Assembly: GCA_023426245.1 (NCBI GenBank) | Contig: JAFABB010000040.1 | Location: forward strand, 124,001 to 188,000 | Direction of reading: 5' to 3' | DNA: 64,000 nt | Source: Bacillota bacterium | GTDB taxonomy: Bacteria; Bacillota; UBA4882; UBA8346 | In this document: one piece after another, positions 17,161-25,865 of the stretch | Layout of the letters: each line of letters starts with the position of its first letter | How positions within the stretch are numbered: the stretch's first letter is position 1 | Position numbers and translations under genes: made by a program | Notes under the pieces: generated by a model | Database searches by the model: none | Seen by the model: the letters and a program-made list of their open reading frames with translations, nothing else | Told to the model about the DNA's origin: nothing

Positions 17161-18066
17161 TCAACCGGTATGGGTATGAATATGTATTTTGCTTGCCAAA
17201 TCCAGTTCGGAAATTAACATTCCCCCAATCACCAAAATGGAACCGGCGGCCATGTTGAAAGTCAATCTTTCGGTAACCCCTTGTGAATTGGGGATGATCA
17301 TAGCAAAAAGGGTCCCAAAAACCGGTTCGGCGACAAAAATTAAAGCGGTATGGGTCGGGGATGTAAATTGCTGAACAATGGCTTGCACCATAAGGGCAAA
17401 GGCCGTACATAATAATCCGGTTACCGTTACTGCCGTGATTACGCTGGAATTCCAAACGACGGCATCCAATCCGGCGACAATCCAGCCAACCGTGGAAAAC
17501 AAAGCGCAAAACATGACTTGAAACGCGCCCAATAAAACCGGACTTTCATCTTTGGTATACCTGTCAATCAAAAGGATCTGGAATGCGGAGCATACGGCGG
17601 ATAAAAAAGTAAGTCCATTGCCGATAGTACACTGGAAATAGATTCCTCCGCAAAGAAAAAACAGGCCTATCATAGCAAAAACCACACCGGTAATGGAAGA
17701 AACATCAAGGCGTTTATGGATGAACAGCAACGAGGCGATGGGAACCATCACTACATATAGACTGGTGATAAAGGCGGAAGTTGATGCCGCAATATATTGA
17801 AGACCATAAACTTGAAAGATCAATGACCCATAAAGCATCAATCCGATAAAGGCGCCTTGCCAAAGCACTCTCGGACCTATATCTTTGCGGTGCCCGTAGA
17901 CGACAGGAAGTAAGACGACTGCCGCCGCAATAAACCTTATGGCTAAAAATGAGCAGACTGAAGTGCTCTCCAAAACGTTTTTCATCAAAATAAACGAAGA
18001 ACCCCAACAGATGGTAACCGTCAGGAGCAATAAATCCGCTTTGGTTTGCTTGGATATCGTCGCCAC
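17161..18066 (-). CDS. EamA/DMT-family transporter
   Basis: A 301-residue inner-membrane protein with ten hydrophobic helices in two EamA repeats (about 10-140 and 152-285). The first repeat opens with ICWGSSFILMKNVLE, the usual W-G-S motif; the second contains HTALIFVAEPVFGTLFAMI with the conserved Glu-Pro. Typical drug/metabolite exporter size. The start is GTG with AAAGG 4 nt upstream. Substrate unknown. Confidence 0.92.
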   Translation of the reverse strand: MATISKQTKADLLLLTVTICWGSSFILMKNVLESTSVCSFLAIRFIAAAVVLLPVVYGHRKDIGPRVLWQGAFIGLMLYGSLIFQVYGLQYIAASTSAFITSLYVVMVPIASLLFIHKRLDVSSITGVVFAMIGLFFLCGGIYFQCTIGNGLTFLSAVCSAFQILLIDRYTKDESPVLLGAFQVMFCALFSTVGWIVAGLDAVVWNSSVITAVTVTGLLCTAFALMVQAIVQQFTSPTHTALIFVAEPVFGTLFAMIIPNSQGVTERLTFNMAAGSILVIGGMLISELDLASKIHIHTHTG

Positions 18067-18514
18067 CGGCCTTTCAAACCCTTACGGATGGTCCGTTTGA
18101 ATAAACATTCAGAAAGGGGGTGAATCAGAAAAGGGTTTTAAGTATTTCTTTAAATCATATTAAGTATAACTATACCTTAAATTAAATAATTATGCAAATC
18201 ATCTTGGCGTTTTGGCAATCCATCATCATTGAACCGGGTATCCGGCAATGACGAGTAAATCGTTCTCTAAGTCACTCCTTGATGATTGTGAACGTTTCTT
18301 CCGTAGAGCTTATCTTCCCCATTTCTGGTTGCCGTTTATTTACGATACGCTCTACTAGTCCGCTCTGGTCCGTAGGGAGGGCCTGTATTTTTATAGCATC
18401 CGGGGTTGGTGCATAAATCGCCCCGGAAAATCAATAATAAGCTTAATTTGATCACCAAGGTAGAGCGGCGCAGCCAAGGAAAACTATTATCCTAAGAATC
18501 TCAAACAAAAGAGA
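18067..18514. other. Intergenic stretch upstream of the GH13 gene
   Basis: It holds the second copy of the double-hairpin repeat at 18252-18358. Otherwise no open frame with a ribosome site was found. Confidence 0.55.
18252..18358 (-). repeat. Double-hairpin repeat, copy B (inverted)
   Basis: The reverse complement of the element at 7147-7255, diverged mostly in the loops. The outer end ACGATACGCTCTACTAG is identical, and the segments TTGATGATTGTGAACGTTT and CCCATTTCTG are also retained. It sits upstream of the GH13 gene. Confidence 0.8.
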
Positions 18515-20911
18515 GTGAAAGTACGGTTGGAAACGGCACTCGGATCGCACTATAACCCGCAAAATGACGAAATCAGTTTCCGCATCTTTTCAAAAAACGC
18601 CGAGCAAATCCAAATCTACTTTTATAACGCTCCTTATGGAGTGGACGAAGTTCTGGTAAGAAATCTTTCCCGGGATCAGGATGGGGATCGGGATCGATGG
18701 AGCCTAACCCTCCCCCGAAGCGAACTAAAAGACGCCGGCCTGACCGCCGATTATTTTTACTATGGCTACCGCGCCTGGGGGCCTAACTGGGGATACCGGG
18801 AAGACTGGCAAAAAGGAAGCGAAAAGGGCTTCCTCTCCGATGTGGACGCTCAGGGCAACCGTTTTAACCCCAATAAACTCCTGATCGATCCCTATGCCAA
18901 AGAAATTAGTCACGACCCGCAGATTGCCGATATTTATATCGATCCCAACCAATATATCGACGATTATTATGGCGGCCCTTACCGGATGAGGGACACGGGC
19001 AAAATAGCGCCCAAATCGGTTGGACTTATAACCGGGATCCCGGCGGACTACGGCGTCAAACCCCGCCGATTTTTGAAGGATGATATCATTTATGAAGTCA
19101 GCCTGCGCGGGATGACCATGCTGGATGATAAAATCCCCCAAGATGAACGTGGTACTTTCAAAGGGATGGCCCAAAAAGCCGGTTACTTGAAAGAACTGGG
19201 AGTGACGGCGGTCGAGTTTTTACCGGTCCAGGAATTCGCCGACGAGCAAAACGATGGAAACCCCCGGGGCGATAATTACTGGGGCTACATGACGGTCAAT
19301 TATTTCTCCCCCAACCGCCGGTTTTCGGCGGATAAATCTCCCGGCGGGCCGATCCGGGAATTTCAAGCGATGGTAAAAGCTTTTCATGGACTGGGAATCA
19401 AAGTGTTTATCGACGTGGTCTATAATCATACCGGCGAAGGGCTTTTACACAGAAATGTCAATCAAGGAAATCCATTAACCAGAACCGAAATTGAGGAAGC
19501 GATTCGGAAAGCCAATCTGTACCGGAACAATTCCCAGCTTCAGGATTACCGGGCCGCTTGTTATTTGAGCTACACCGGTCTGGACAATCAAAGCTATTAT
19601 TACCTCCAGGACCAAAACCGGCGCTATGAGGGGCGGGGCCAATGTGGCGGGAATTTAAATTATGACCAAGACGGGGTCAAAAAGCTGATGCTTGACTCCT
19701 TAAAATATTGGGCTGATGAAATGGGAGTGGATGGCTTTCGCTTCGATCTGGCACCCGTTTTAAGTATTACCAACGAGGGCGGCGACTACAGAACGGACCC
19801 GGCGACCCAAATCTTCGACCAGATCAGTCAGGTGCTGCCTGCAAGGACGGTTAATTTTGAATCGGGAGTCGATCTGATCGCCGAACCATGGGGTGATAAC
19901 AGCGAAATTACCTGGCTAGACAAGTTTCCGGAAAGCTGGTCGGTTTGGAATGAGCAATTCCGGAACGCCTTGAAAAAATCCCTGAACAAATACGGAGCCG
20001 CTCCCTTACAAGTCGGCACCCTATCCAAATCCGTATCCGGTTCCAAAGAAACCATCGGAAAAAAACCATGGAATTCCATTAATTATTTTGTCTCTCACGA
20101 TGACTGCAACTCGTTGCGAAACATTTTCTCGTACGATAAATTTTTTCATCTCACGGAAGCGGCTGAAAACGATGATCAACTCAGCTGGAATCAGGACGGC
20201 AGTATTGAACTGCAACAAAAAGCGGTCCGTAATGCCTTCGCCTTGCTGATGCTCTCCGCCGGTGTTCCGATGTTTACCGGGGGTGATGAGTTATTCAGAC
20301 CTATCTCCCCTTATGACAAAGACCGGGGGATCGGAAAAATGAATATGGTCTGGGTTGATAATCCCGAGGTGTATATCGATTTTGCTCCCTATCACGAAAT
20401 GAAAACCCTCCTGAAAACGGGGGATCCACCGGGCTACCGGCATTTGATCGAAAATAGTCCGGAGCTTTATACTTTTACGTTTGTCCAAAATTTAATCCGC
20501 TTCCGTAGTCAGCATGAATCTTTACGACCTTCCGAATATTATACCGGTGCGGTAAATCCCCGAAATGGCTTGAAAGATATTTCCTGGTACAAAGCGGATG
20601 GTACTGAAATCACTGGCGCGGATTGGAATGGTATGGATTTCATCGCCTACCGGCTCAATGCCCAATTCGAAAAAACGCCAAACAACGGTGTTCAAGTCGG
20701 CTCCATTTATGTAGCCTACAATCGCAGTCCGGCTCAGCAGCGGATTTGGTTTCCCAAGAACTTAGACGGTAAACGCTGGTACCGGGTTCTCGACACCGAC
20801 AACAGCGGTGGATGGATGAGGGGACAGCAAAACTTTGACGGAGGCAGCACGTTGCTGGAAAACGATTATACTCTTCATGAGCGTAGTATTTTAGTTTTGA
20901 TTGAACAATAA
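18515..20911 (+). CDS. Glycogen debranching / isoamylase-type GH13 enzyme
   Basis: A 798-residue alpha-amylase-family enzyme with an N-terminal beta-sandwich (CBM48-like, about 1-150) and a TIM barrel. Catalytic regions are FIDVVYNHTGEG (region I, 298-309), GVDGFRFDLA with Arg409 and nucleophile Asp411, IAEPWG with acid/base Glu457, and VSHDDCNSLRN (His528, Asp529). The long insert after region I and the LNYDQDGVKKLMLDSLKYW segment resemble isoamylase/GlgX-like enzymes that hydrolyse alpha-1,6 branches. No signal peptide, so it is probably cytoplasmic glycogen breakdown. The start GTG lacks a good ribosome site. The gene overlaps the next by one base. Confidence 0.9.
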   Translation: MKVRLETALGSHYNPQNDEISFRIFSKNAEQIQIYFYNAPYGVDEVLVRNLSRDQDGDRDRWSLTLPRSELKDAGLTADYFYYGYRAWGPNWGYREDWQKGSEKGFLSDVDAQGNRFNPNKLLIDPYAKEISHDPQIADIYIDPNQYIDDYYGGPYRMRDTGKIAPKSVGLITGIPADYGVKPRRFLKDDIIYEVSLRGMTMLDDKIPQDERGTFKGMAQKAGYLKELGVTAVEFLPVQEFADEQNDGNPRGDNYWGYMTVNYFSPNRRFSADKSPGGPIREFQAMVKAFHGLGIKVFIDVVYNHTGEGLLHRNVNQGNPLTRTEIEEAIRKANLYRNNSQLQDYRAACYLSYTGLDNQSYYYLQDQNRRYEGRGQCGGNLNYDQDGVKKLMLDSLKYWADEMGVDGFRFDLAPVLSITNEGGDYRTDPATQIFDQISQVLPARTVNFESGVDLIAEPWGDNSEITWLDKFPESWSVWNEQFRNALKKSLNKYGAAPLQVGTLSKSVSGSKETIGKKPWNSINYFVSHDDCNSLRNIFSYDKFFHLTEAAENDDQLSWNQDGSIELQQKAVRNAFALLMLSAGVPMFTGGDELFRPISPYDKDRGIGKMNMVWVDNPEVYIDFAPYHEMKTLLKTGDPPGYRHLIENSPELYTFTFVQNLIRFRSQHESLRPSEYYTGAVNPRNGLKDISWYKADGTEITGADWNGMDFIAYRLNAQFEKTPNNGVQVGSIYVAYNRSPAQQRIWFPKNLDGKRWYRVLDTDNSGGWMRGQQNFDGGSTLLENDYTLHERSILVLIEQ

Positions 20912-21393
20912 TGGAGAATGCGGACATGATTGGAAAAGAAATTTTTTTCTTTTACAAAGCGTTATTTTTCGGTTTGGTTGCGATAATTTTTATACCGAAA
21001 GAATTATATAAGAAGTATTTCATTTATGGATTGCTCTTTGGCGGATTGGGTGATTATATCATGACCATAACTTTTGGAAAGATTTTTCATCTCATCGAAT
21101 ACAAAAACATGGGGATTTTTAATGTAGCCAATCTAGCCTCATTTTGGACTCCGATAGCTTGGATGAATGTTTTTTCTTTCTTTTTATACCTACTGCCCAA
21201 CCGTAAAGCTTTCCTGATTCCCTATATCCTTACCTTCGCTCTTTTCGGCCTTACGGTAGGGTTAACCCTTGAGAATATCGGGTTATTTCAATATAATGGC
21301 GCTTTTGTATACTTCGCCCCGGTAGTATTTATGTTCTGGTTTTCGCTGACCGCCTGGATTTTTATAAGGATTGAAAAAGTTATCCTATTATAA
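20911..21393 (+). CDS. Hypothetical membrane protein, coupled to the GH13 gene
   Basis: A 160-residue protein with five hydrophobic helices (about 11-30, 37-55, 83-105, 110-128 and 133-155). There is no recognised motif apart from positively charged loops (PKELYKKY). Its ATG shares one base with the stop of the preceding gene (TAATG), which implies translational coupling. I do not recognise the family; the size and topology resemble small membrane proteins common in spore-forming Bacillota. Confidence 0.7.
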   Translation: MENADMIGKEIFFFYKALFFGLVAIIFIPKELYKKYFIYGLLFGGLGDYIMTITFGKIFHLIEYKNMGIFNVANLASFWTPIAWMNVFSFFLYLLPNRKAFLIPYILTFALFGLTVGLTLENIGLFQYNGAFVYFAPVVFMFWFSLTAWIFIRIEKVILL

Positions 21394-21491
21394 ATCATAT
21401 TGCCATGCAAAAAAATAAAAGTAAAATGCCGCGATCAAAGCCTTATCGAATTTATGGGGGCGTTAATCCCCATCGGATCCAGGAACAATAA

Positions 21492-21540
21492 ACGGAAAGA
21501 GCCGTCTGAATTCGCTCTTTCCGTAAGACTTGAATTTTTT
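21492..21540 (+). terminator. Terminator-like hairpin after the membrane protein
   Basis: ACGGAAAGAGC at 21492-21502 pairs perfectly with 21514-21524; a TTTTTT run follows ten bases later. The offset makes it less certain. Confidence 0.5.
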
Positions 21541-21666
21541 CAACTCTTTTTCGTAGCATCTCGTTTCATTCTTTTTGACTCCACCGCATAAAATCTCCGC
21601 TACTGCGGTGATTGAATTTTGTAAGCACCGGTAAATAACCGCGTTTGCAAATCAGGCTTTCATACT

Positions 21667-21789
21667 TTATTCTGTTTTGTCTTCGCAGGGAGATTCTTCG
21701 GAAACTTCGGGATTAATTTCTTCATGGGTTTCGACGATTTCATCCTCTAAATTTAGGGTTTCCTTTGGGGTAATTTCTTCACCTTCCAT
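21667..21789 (-). CDS. Small acidic protein (40 aa)
   Basis: A complete short frame with a strong AAGGAGGG site 8 nt before the ATG. The product is very acidic (about 15 Asp/Glu in 40 residues; EGEEITPKETLNLEDEIVE and a Cys near the end). It lies just before the gas vesicle cluster on the opposite strand. No family recognised; the ribosome site is the main support. Confidence 0.55.
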   Translation of the reverse strand: MEGEEITPKETLNLEDEIVETHEEINPEVSEESPCEDKTE

Positions 21790-22086
21790 CGATTATACCC
21801 TCCTTTCCATTATTATTTTGAATGCCATCCCATGAATATTCGAAAGGAACCGACTTCATGCATGTTATATAAAATTTATTAATGCGCCATAAGTTTTATT
21901 TGCAATCTCCGGCCAAAATATGTGCAAAAATAGAACAAAAACGATTCCGAAAGGAATCCATAGTAAAAATAACAACATCGGAAAGAAAACGGCATGTTAT
22001 GCAATAAAATTTATATTCCATAATAATGGCAACAGAATTTAAAAATTTACATAATATGTTTTACCTTCCAAAAGGAGGTGATAGGG

Positions 22087-22266
22087 ATGAACGATATCGA
22101 GCAAATTTCCAGTATGAATCACTCAAGCGATCTTCTTGAAAGAGGTATCGTCAACGCTACATCGACTATCATTTCTCTATTGGGTCTTGACTTAATCGGA
22201 ATTCATCAGTTAAAAGTGGTTACCACGCTTGAAACATGGCTAAAATGCGGTGAAGCATTATGGTAA
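22087..22266 (+). CDS. Divergent short GvpA-family protein
   Basis: A 59-residue product from ATG at 22087, with AAAGGAGG 8-9 nt upstream. The stretch DLLERGIVNATSTIISLLGL followed by DLIGIHQLKVVTTLETWLK aligns across the gas vesicle shell fold (DRILDKGIVID...VSLVGIELL...VETWL) of the GvpA encoded at 22834. It lacks the usual polar C-terminal tail, and several otherwise invariant residues differ. It could be a minor shell or tip protein or a decaying copy. It is 570 bp upstream of the main operon and has its own hairpin downstream. Confidence 0.7.
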   Translation: MNDIEQISSMNHSSDLLERGIVNATSTIISLLGLDLIGIHQLKVVTTLETWLKCGEALW

Positions 22267-22288
22267 AAGATAGCCAATAACGAAGCTT

Positions 22289-22324
22289 CCAAAACCGTCT
22301 TCGGACAGACGAAGACGGTTTTGG
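22289..22324 (+). terminator. Hairpin after the first GvpA-like gene
   Basis: A perfect 15-bp stem (CCAAAACCGTCTTCG and its complement) with a 6-nt loop; the descending arm ends GGTTTTGG. Probably an intrinsic terminator, although no clean T-run follows. Confidence 0.6.
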
Positions 22325-22833
22325 TTATGGAAAAGGCTCCTCCGGTATGGTAGACGTTCTCAATCGGGTCCTTACGCATATACTATGGAGATGCCGACGG
22401 CCGCCGATCTCGGTGGTCTAGGTAAGGACAGTAAAATCAATGTTTGTTTTCATCCTTGTCGCTAAAAGTAACCTGCGGCGGAAAGCCATTTAAAAAATTG
22501 CGTTTTTAAAAATCCATCAAAATAGTCGATCCATCGGGATTGATGAACCGGATTTTCCTCGAAATCTCTTCTTTTATATATTTGAACTTTATTCTACCCG
22601 ATTATTAAATGGATACTTCATTTTGAACTTTAAAACCGTAAGGGCAGTTAAAGGATTAATTACTCAATTCCTATTCATAAAGTATTTTTCAGTTAACCTA
22701 TACATGCAACCCAACATAGAATGTATTGCACCTGATATTACGCAATATGCTCGATAAATAAAATTTTAAACAGGGTGCACCTGGTTTATATCGCGCATAT
22801 AATAAAACAAACAATTGAGAGGAGGGCCTTCTA
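22325..22833. other. Long upstream region of the gas vesicle operon
   Basis: About 510 bp without a gene. A TATAAT at 22798-22803 lies 31 bp before gvpA, but no clear -35 match is 17 bp upstream (GTGCAC there), so control by an activator or alternative sigma factor is possible. No riboswitch recognised. Confidence 0.45.
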
Positions 22834-23058
22834 ATGGCTGTAAAAACTAGCGTTGGTGCTTCTAGTCTTGTAGAAGTTCTTGATCGGATTCTCGATAAAG
22901 GTATAGTTATTGACCTGTTTGCCATTGTATCGTTGGTAGGTATTGAATTGCTCACTGTGGAAGCCAGAATTGTTATCGCCTCTGTGGAGACATGGCTCTG
23001 CTACGCGAAAGCGGTTGGCTTAACAGTTCATCATGAACCCCATTTATTGGAAGCCTAA
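22834..23058 (+). CDS. gvpA: Gas vesicle structural protein GvpA
   Basis: A 74-residue major shell protein. The canonical core is intact: SLVEVLDRILDKGIVID, then VSLVGIELLTVEARIVIASVETWL. This forms the amphipathic beta-hairpin ribs of the gas vesicle wall. AGGAGGGCCTTCTA precedes the ATG. It is the first gene of the compact operon running to 27904. Its clear conservation contrasts with the divergent copy at 22087. Confidence 0.97.
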   Translation: MAVKTSVGASSLVEVLDRILDKGIVIDLFAIVSLVGIELLTVEARIVIASVETWLCYAKAVGLTVHHEPHLLEA

Positions 23059-23143
23059 ATAAAAAAGCTCAACGGGGGGTGAAACCATCCCCCGTCAATT
23101 TGTAAAGGGTTTCGTATAACGTTTCAAAAAGGTTGGTGAATCC

Positions 23144-24055
23144 ATGTCGAAGCAACAAGATTTTTTTGTGATGACGCCCTCAATTCAAGAAGTTTTGGAA
23201 AGAGCCAAAATATACTTAAAAGCCGGTTTAGCAGTGCACCTTACCGGACCCGCCGGAGTGGGAAAAACCACCTTGGCGTTGAAAATCGCCAAGGAATTAA
23301 ATGATGTTTATTATTTAATCCAGGGTGATGAAACTTTTACCCGTAATGATTTAGTCGGAGGTCTTTACGGATATTACCAAAAGGTGGTTGAGGATAACTT
23401 TATCTCTTCGGTATCGAAAATAGAACGCCGGTTAACCCCCATTTGGGTTGATAATCCGGTGGCCCTGGCTTGCCAGGAAGGCGGGGTCCTTGTTTATGAT
23501 GAATTTACCAGAGCCCGCCCGGAGACCAACAATGCATTGCTGGGTATTTTATCTGAAAAAGTGCTCTTGATTACTGACCGAAGCGGAAAATTAAGCTTAG
23601 TTGATGTTCATCCGAATTTCCGTTTGATCTTAACAAGCAATCCCAAAGAATACGTGGGAGTTTATAAAACCCAGGACGCTTTGCAAGACCGGCTCGTCAC
23701 CATTCAATTGAATCGGCTCGATGAAGAGACTGAAACAATGATTACTGCGAAACATAACAACCTTAAGTATAGCCAGGCCCTAAAAATAGTCCGTTTTGTC
23801 AGGGCGGTCCACGAAATAGAAAAACTACCCCATTCCACCACCCGGGTGTCGATTATGATTGGAAAAATCTATCAATCGGAATTTCTTGAATCCTCCGACG
23901 AGAGGTTATTGGTTCGGTGCTGTCACGATATTATGGGATTGGATGAGGGGAGTTTTGATAAATTAGCAGATTTATGGGAGAAGGTAATTCATGGTAGCAA
24001 GCAAACCTATTCTGAAGAAAACGCTGATCCAAACTTTTCATCAACTAATAGCTGA
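23144..24055 (+). CDS. gvpN: Gas vesicle AAA+ ATPase GvpN
   Basis: A 303-residue MoxR-type AAA+ protein. Walker A is GPAGVGKTT (35-43), Walker B is GGVLVYDEFTRARPETNNALL near 115-135, and sensor 1 is LILTSNPKEYVGVYKTQDAL. The GYYQKV and DEFTRARPETNN segments are diagnostic of GvpN, which is required for full-size vesicle growth. A 65-bp overlap with the next frame ends the gene. Confidence 0.96.
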   Translation: MSKQQDFFVMTPSIQEVLERAKIYLKAGLAVHLTGPAGVGKTTLALKIAKELNDVYYLIQGDETFTRNDLVGGLYGYYQKVVEDNFISSVSKIERRLTPIWVDNPVALACQEGGVLVYDEFTRARPETNNALLGILSEKVLLITDRSGKLSLVDVHPNFRLILTSNPKEYVGVYKTQDALQDRLVTIQLNRLDEETETMITAKHNNLKYSQALKIVRFVRAVHEIEKLPHSTTRVSIMIGKIYQSEFLESSDERLLVRCCHDIMGLDEGSFDKLADLWEKVIHGSKQTYSEENADPNFSSTNS

Positions 24056-24212
24056 TATCCGGACAATTTCAGAAGGAACCCACCGGCAAACCCTTACGGA
24101 TATCGATCAAAAACTACCAGGCCGTCGGGTTCGGATTTGTTATTCTGTAAGACCGTTGGTTCCGGAAAATTGTGATAACAGGAAACCCTTAGACGGAGGT
24201 TTACGATCATGA
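23991..24212 (+). CDS. Small unrecognised protein between gvpN and gvpF
   Basis: A 73-residue, basic product (SKPILKKTLIQTFHQLIADIRTISEGTHR...). It begins inside gvpN with GAGAAGG about 6 nt before the ATG, and its TGA overlaps the gvpF ATG (ATGA). That tight coupling on both sides supports a genuine gene. I could not match it to a known Gvp family; it may be an operon-specific accessory protein. Confidence 0.55.
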   Translation: MVASKPILKKTLIQTFHQLIADIRTISEGTHRQTLTDIDQKLPGRRVRICYSVRPLVPENCDNRKPLDGGLRS

Positions 24213-24952
24213 AGCCAGGCCATGAAGTATACCTTTATGGAATCATACCGGCCCAGTTTGGTTTAATTCCCGATTGCCAGGGAGTTGCCGGCCTAAAGGT
24301 TTATGCGGTCCCCGTCGGAGGAGTTTCCGTTTTGGCATCCTATTTAGAATCCGAGCCTAGTGATTTGAGCCTTGATGATGCCGTAAAACATGTAAAAGTT
24401 TTGGAAACGGTTATGCAGCAGTCAACGGTGATCCCCATTAAATTTGGCACTGCCGTTGAATCATTCGAAAGTTTAAAAAAGCTGATTCTATCGAAATCCG
24501 ATCTTTTAAAAAAGGAATTGCAACGGCTACAAAACATGTATGAAGTCGGGGTTAAAGCCTACTGGAAAAAAGAAGCGGTATTAACCGAACTCAAAGCGCG
24601 ATTTAAGGATCATGCCAGTTTGATTGCCAAGGCGCAATTGGATCCTCAAGCCGCGCTGGAGCTAGGGCAACGGGTCGAAACTGTGGTTGAGGAATTCCGC
24701 ACCAAAATGGAGAATACAATCCATCCTTATTTAAGCGCAGTAACCGCCGATAACACCACCGGTGAAATGATGAGTGCGGAAATGTTATATAACAGTTCAT
24801 TCCTGGTAAACGCCAACCAGGATCATGAATTAAAAAAAAGAGTGGAAAAGACCGCCCAGAAATACCCGGAAATCATTGAGTTTCATTATACAACCCGACT
24901 TCCTCCTTACAACTTTGTGAAAATGAATCTCGCTTGGAGGGGAAAGAAATGA
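24209..24952 (+). CDS. gvpF: Gas vesicle protein GvpF/GvpL family (first copy)
   Basis: A 247-residue GvpF/GvpL protein. Recognisable segments are YLYGIIPA at the N-terminus, KVLETVMQQSTVIPIKFGTAVES near 65-90, the coiled region around residues 95-160, and the end IEFHYTTRLPPYNFVKMNLAW. GvpF and GvpL bind GvpA and act early in shell nucleation. It overlaps the unknown upstream gene and gvpG (ATGA). The AGACGGAGG region provides the ribosome site. Confidence 0.92.
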   Translation: MKPGHEVYLYGIIPAQFGLIPDCQGVAGLKVYAVPVGGVSVLASYLESEPSDLSLDDAVKHVKVLETVMQQSTVIPIKFGTAVESFESLKKLILSKSDLLKKELQRLQNMYEVGVKAYWKKEAVLTELKARFKDHASLIAKAQLDPQAALELGQRVETVVEEFRTKMENTIHPYLSAVTADNTTGEMMSAEMLYNSSFLVNANQDHELKKRVEKTAQKYPEIIEFHYTTRLPPYNFVKMNLAWRGKK

Positions 24953-25221
24953 TACTTTTGGATATTTTATCATTTCCCTTTACTGCCCCCGTTAAAGGTA
25001 CAATTTGGGTCCTTGAGCAGCTCAGGGATAGAGCTTTGGCTGCAACTTCCGATCCGGATCAATTGAGGGCGGATTTGATTCAATTACGGATTCAATATGA
25101 GCGGGGTGCAATCTCGGATGAAGAATATTCGCAACAATCCGAAATAATTTGGGAGCGATTGAAGTTGCTAACTGTCGATACGGAAGGTGATATTGATGGC
25201 GATAATGCCGACAAAGAGTAA
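24949..25221 (+). CDS. gvpG: Gas vesicle protein GvpG
   Basis: A 90-residue product starting at the ATG at 24949, which overlaps the gvpF stop (ATGA) and is preceded by GGAGGGGAAAGAA. The core LSFPFTAPVKGTIWVLEQLRDRA and the helix YERGAISDEEYSQQSEIIWERL match GvpG, a small helical assembly factor normally coded next to gvpF. The tail is acidic. Confidence 0.93.
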   Translation: MILLDILSFPFTAPVKGTIWVLEQLRDRALAATSDPDQLRADLIQLRIQYERGAISDEEYSQQSEIIWERLKLLTVDTEGDIDGDNADKE

Positions 25222-25552
25222 TAGTGTAACATTGGTTGATTTAATCGATCGGATTTTGGATAAAGGATTAGTCATTAATGCCGATATTGCTGTATCCATT
25301 GCCGGAGTTGAATTACTGGGCATTAAGATCAGGGCCGCCGTCGCTTCTTTTGAAACTGCCGCCCGGTATGGACTGGAGTTCCCATCCGGCACCAATATCA
25401 ATACCAACTCTTGGAAAGCCATTGAATGTGATTTGGAAGCCTGTCCAAATTGTAACAAGCGCCTTCTAAAAGAGGATTTAATTCAATCCGGCTGTCCATG
25501 GTGCGGTTGGAGTAACAAGCTTGCTTCTACCGCCGACATTGACGAGGAATAA
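25196..25552 (+). CDS. GvpA/J/S-family protein with C-terminal zinc ribbon
   Basis: A 118-residue fusion. Residues 11-60 are a GvpA-type shell domain (VDLIDRILDKGLVINADIAV, then AGVELLGIKIRAAVAS). The extension holds CPNC at 83-86 and CPWC at 100-103 in a CPNCNKRL...SGCPWCGW arrangement, a zinc-ribbon or rubredoxin-like knuckle. Minor GvpA homologues (GvpJ, GvpS, GvpM) carry varied tails, but I do not recall this one. ATG at 25196 follows GGAAGG; it overlaps gvpG by 26 bp. Confidence 0.85.
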   Translation: MAIMPTKSNSVTLVDLIDRILDKGLVINADIAVSIAGVELLGIKIRAAVASFETAARYGLEFPSGTNINTNSWKAIECDLEACPNCNKRLLKEDLIQSGCPWCGWSNKLASTADIDEE

Positions 25553-25556
25553 TCCA

Positions 25557-25865
25557 GTGCCCATCAAAATTGAGGAAGACAAACTGAAAGAAGGACTTTT
25601 GGGGTTGGTGGTGGCGCTTGTTGAAATCATCGCCGAAGTATTAAAACTCCAGGCTATACGGCGGATGGAGGAAGGTCTGAGTCCGGAAAGTATTGAGCGA
25701 TTGGGACAGAATATCTATGATATTTTTGAAGTGATTGAACAGATAAAAAGAGACCAGGGCCTTGCAGAATCAGTCAACGCAATCCGGGAGAATCTAGACA
25801 CAGTAATCGATGATTTTGTAAATACGCTGGTGAATCCGGAGGAATGGGTTAATCATGCCGAATGA
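25557..25865 (+). CDS. gvpK: Gas vesicle protein GvpK
   Basis: A 102-residue product starting at GTG 25557 with GAGGA 8 nt upstream; this trims an implausible N-terminus. The region EDKLKEGLLGLVVALVEIIAE then LKLQAIRRMEEGLSPESIERLG is characteristic of GvpK, a minor protein required for vesicle formation. It overlaps the following gene by 11 bp. Confidence 0.93.
   Translation: MPIKIEEDKLKEGLLGLVVALVEIIAEVLKLQAIRRMEEGLSPESIERLGQNIYDIFEVIEQIKRDQGLAESVNAIRENLDTVIDDFVNTLVNPEEWVNHAE

Noticed and set aside
21400..21591. A 63-codon frame after the GH13-coupled membrane protein
   Set aside because: It runs through the terminator-like hairpin and lacks a ribosome site.
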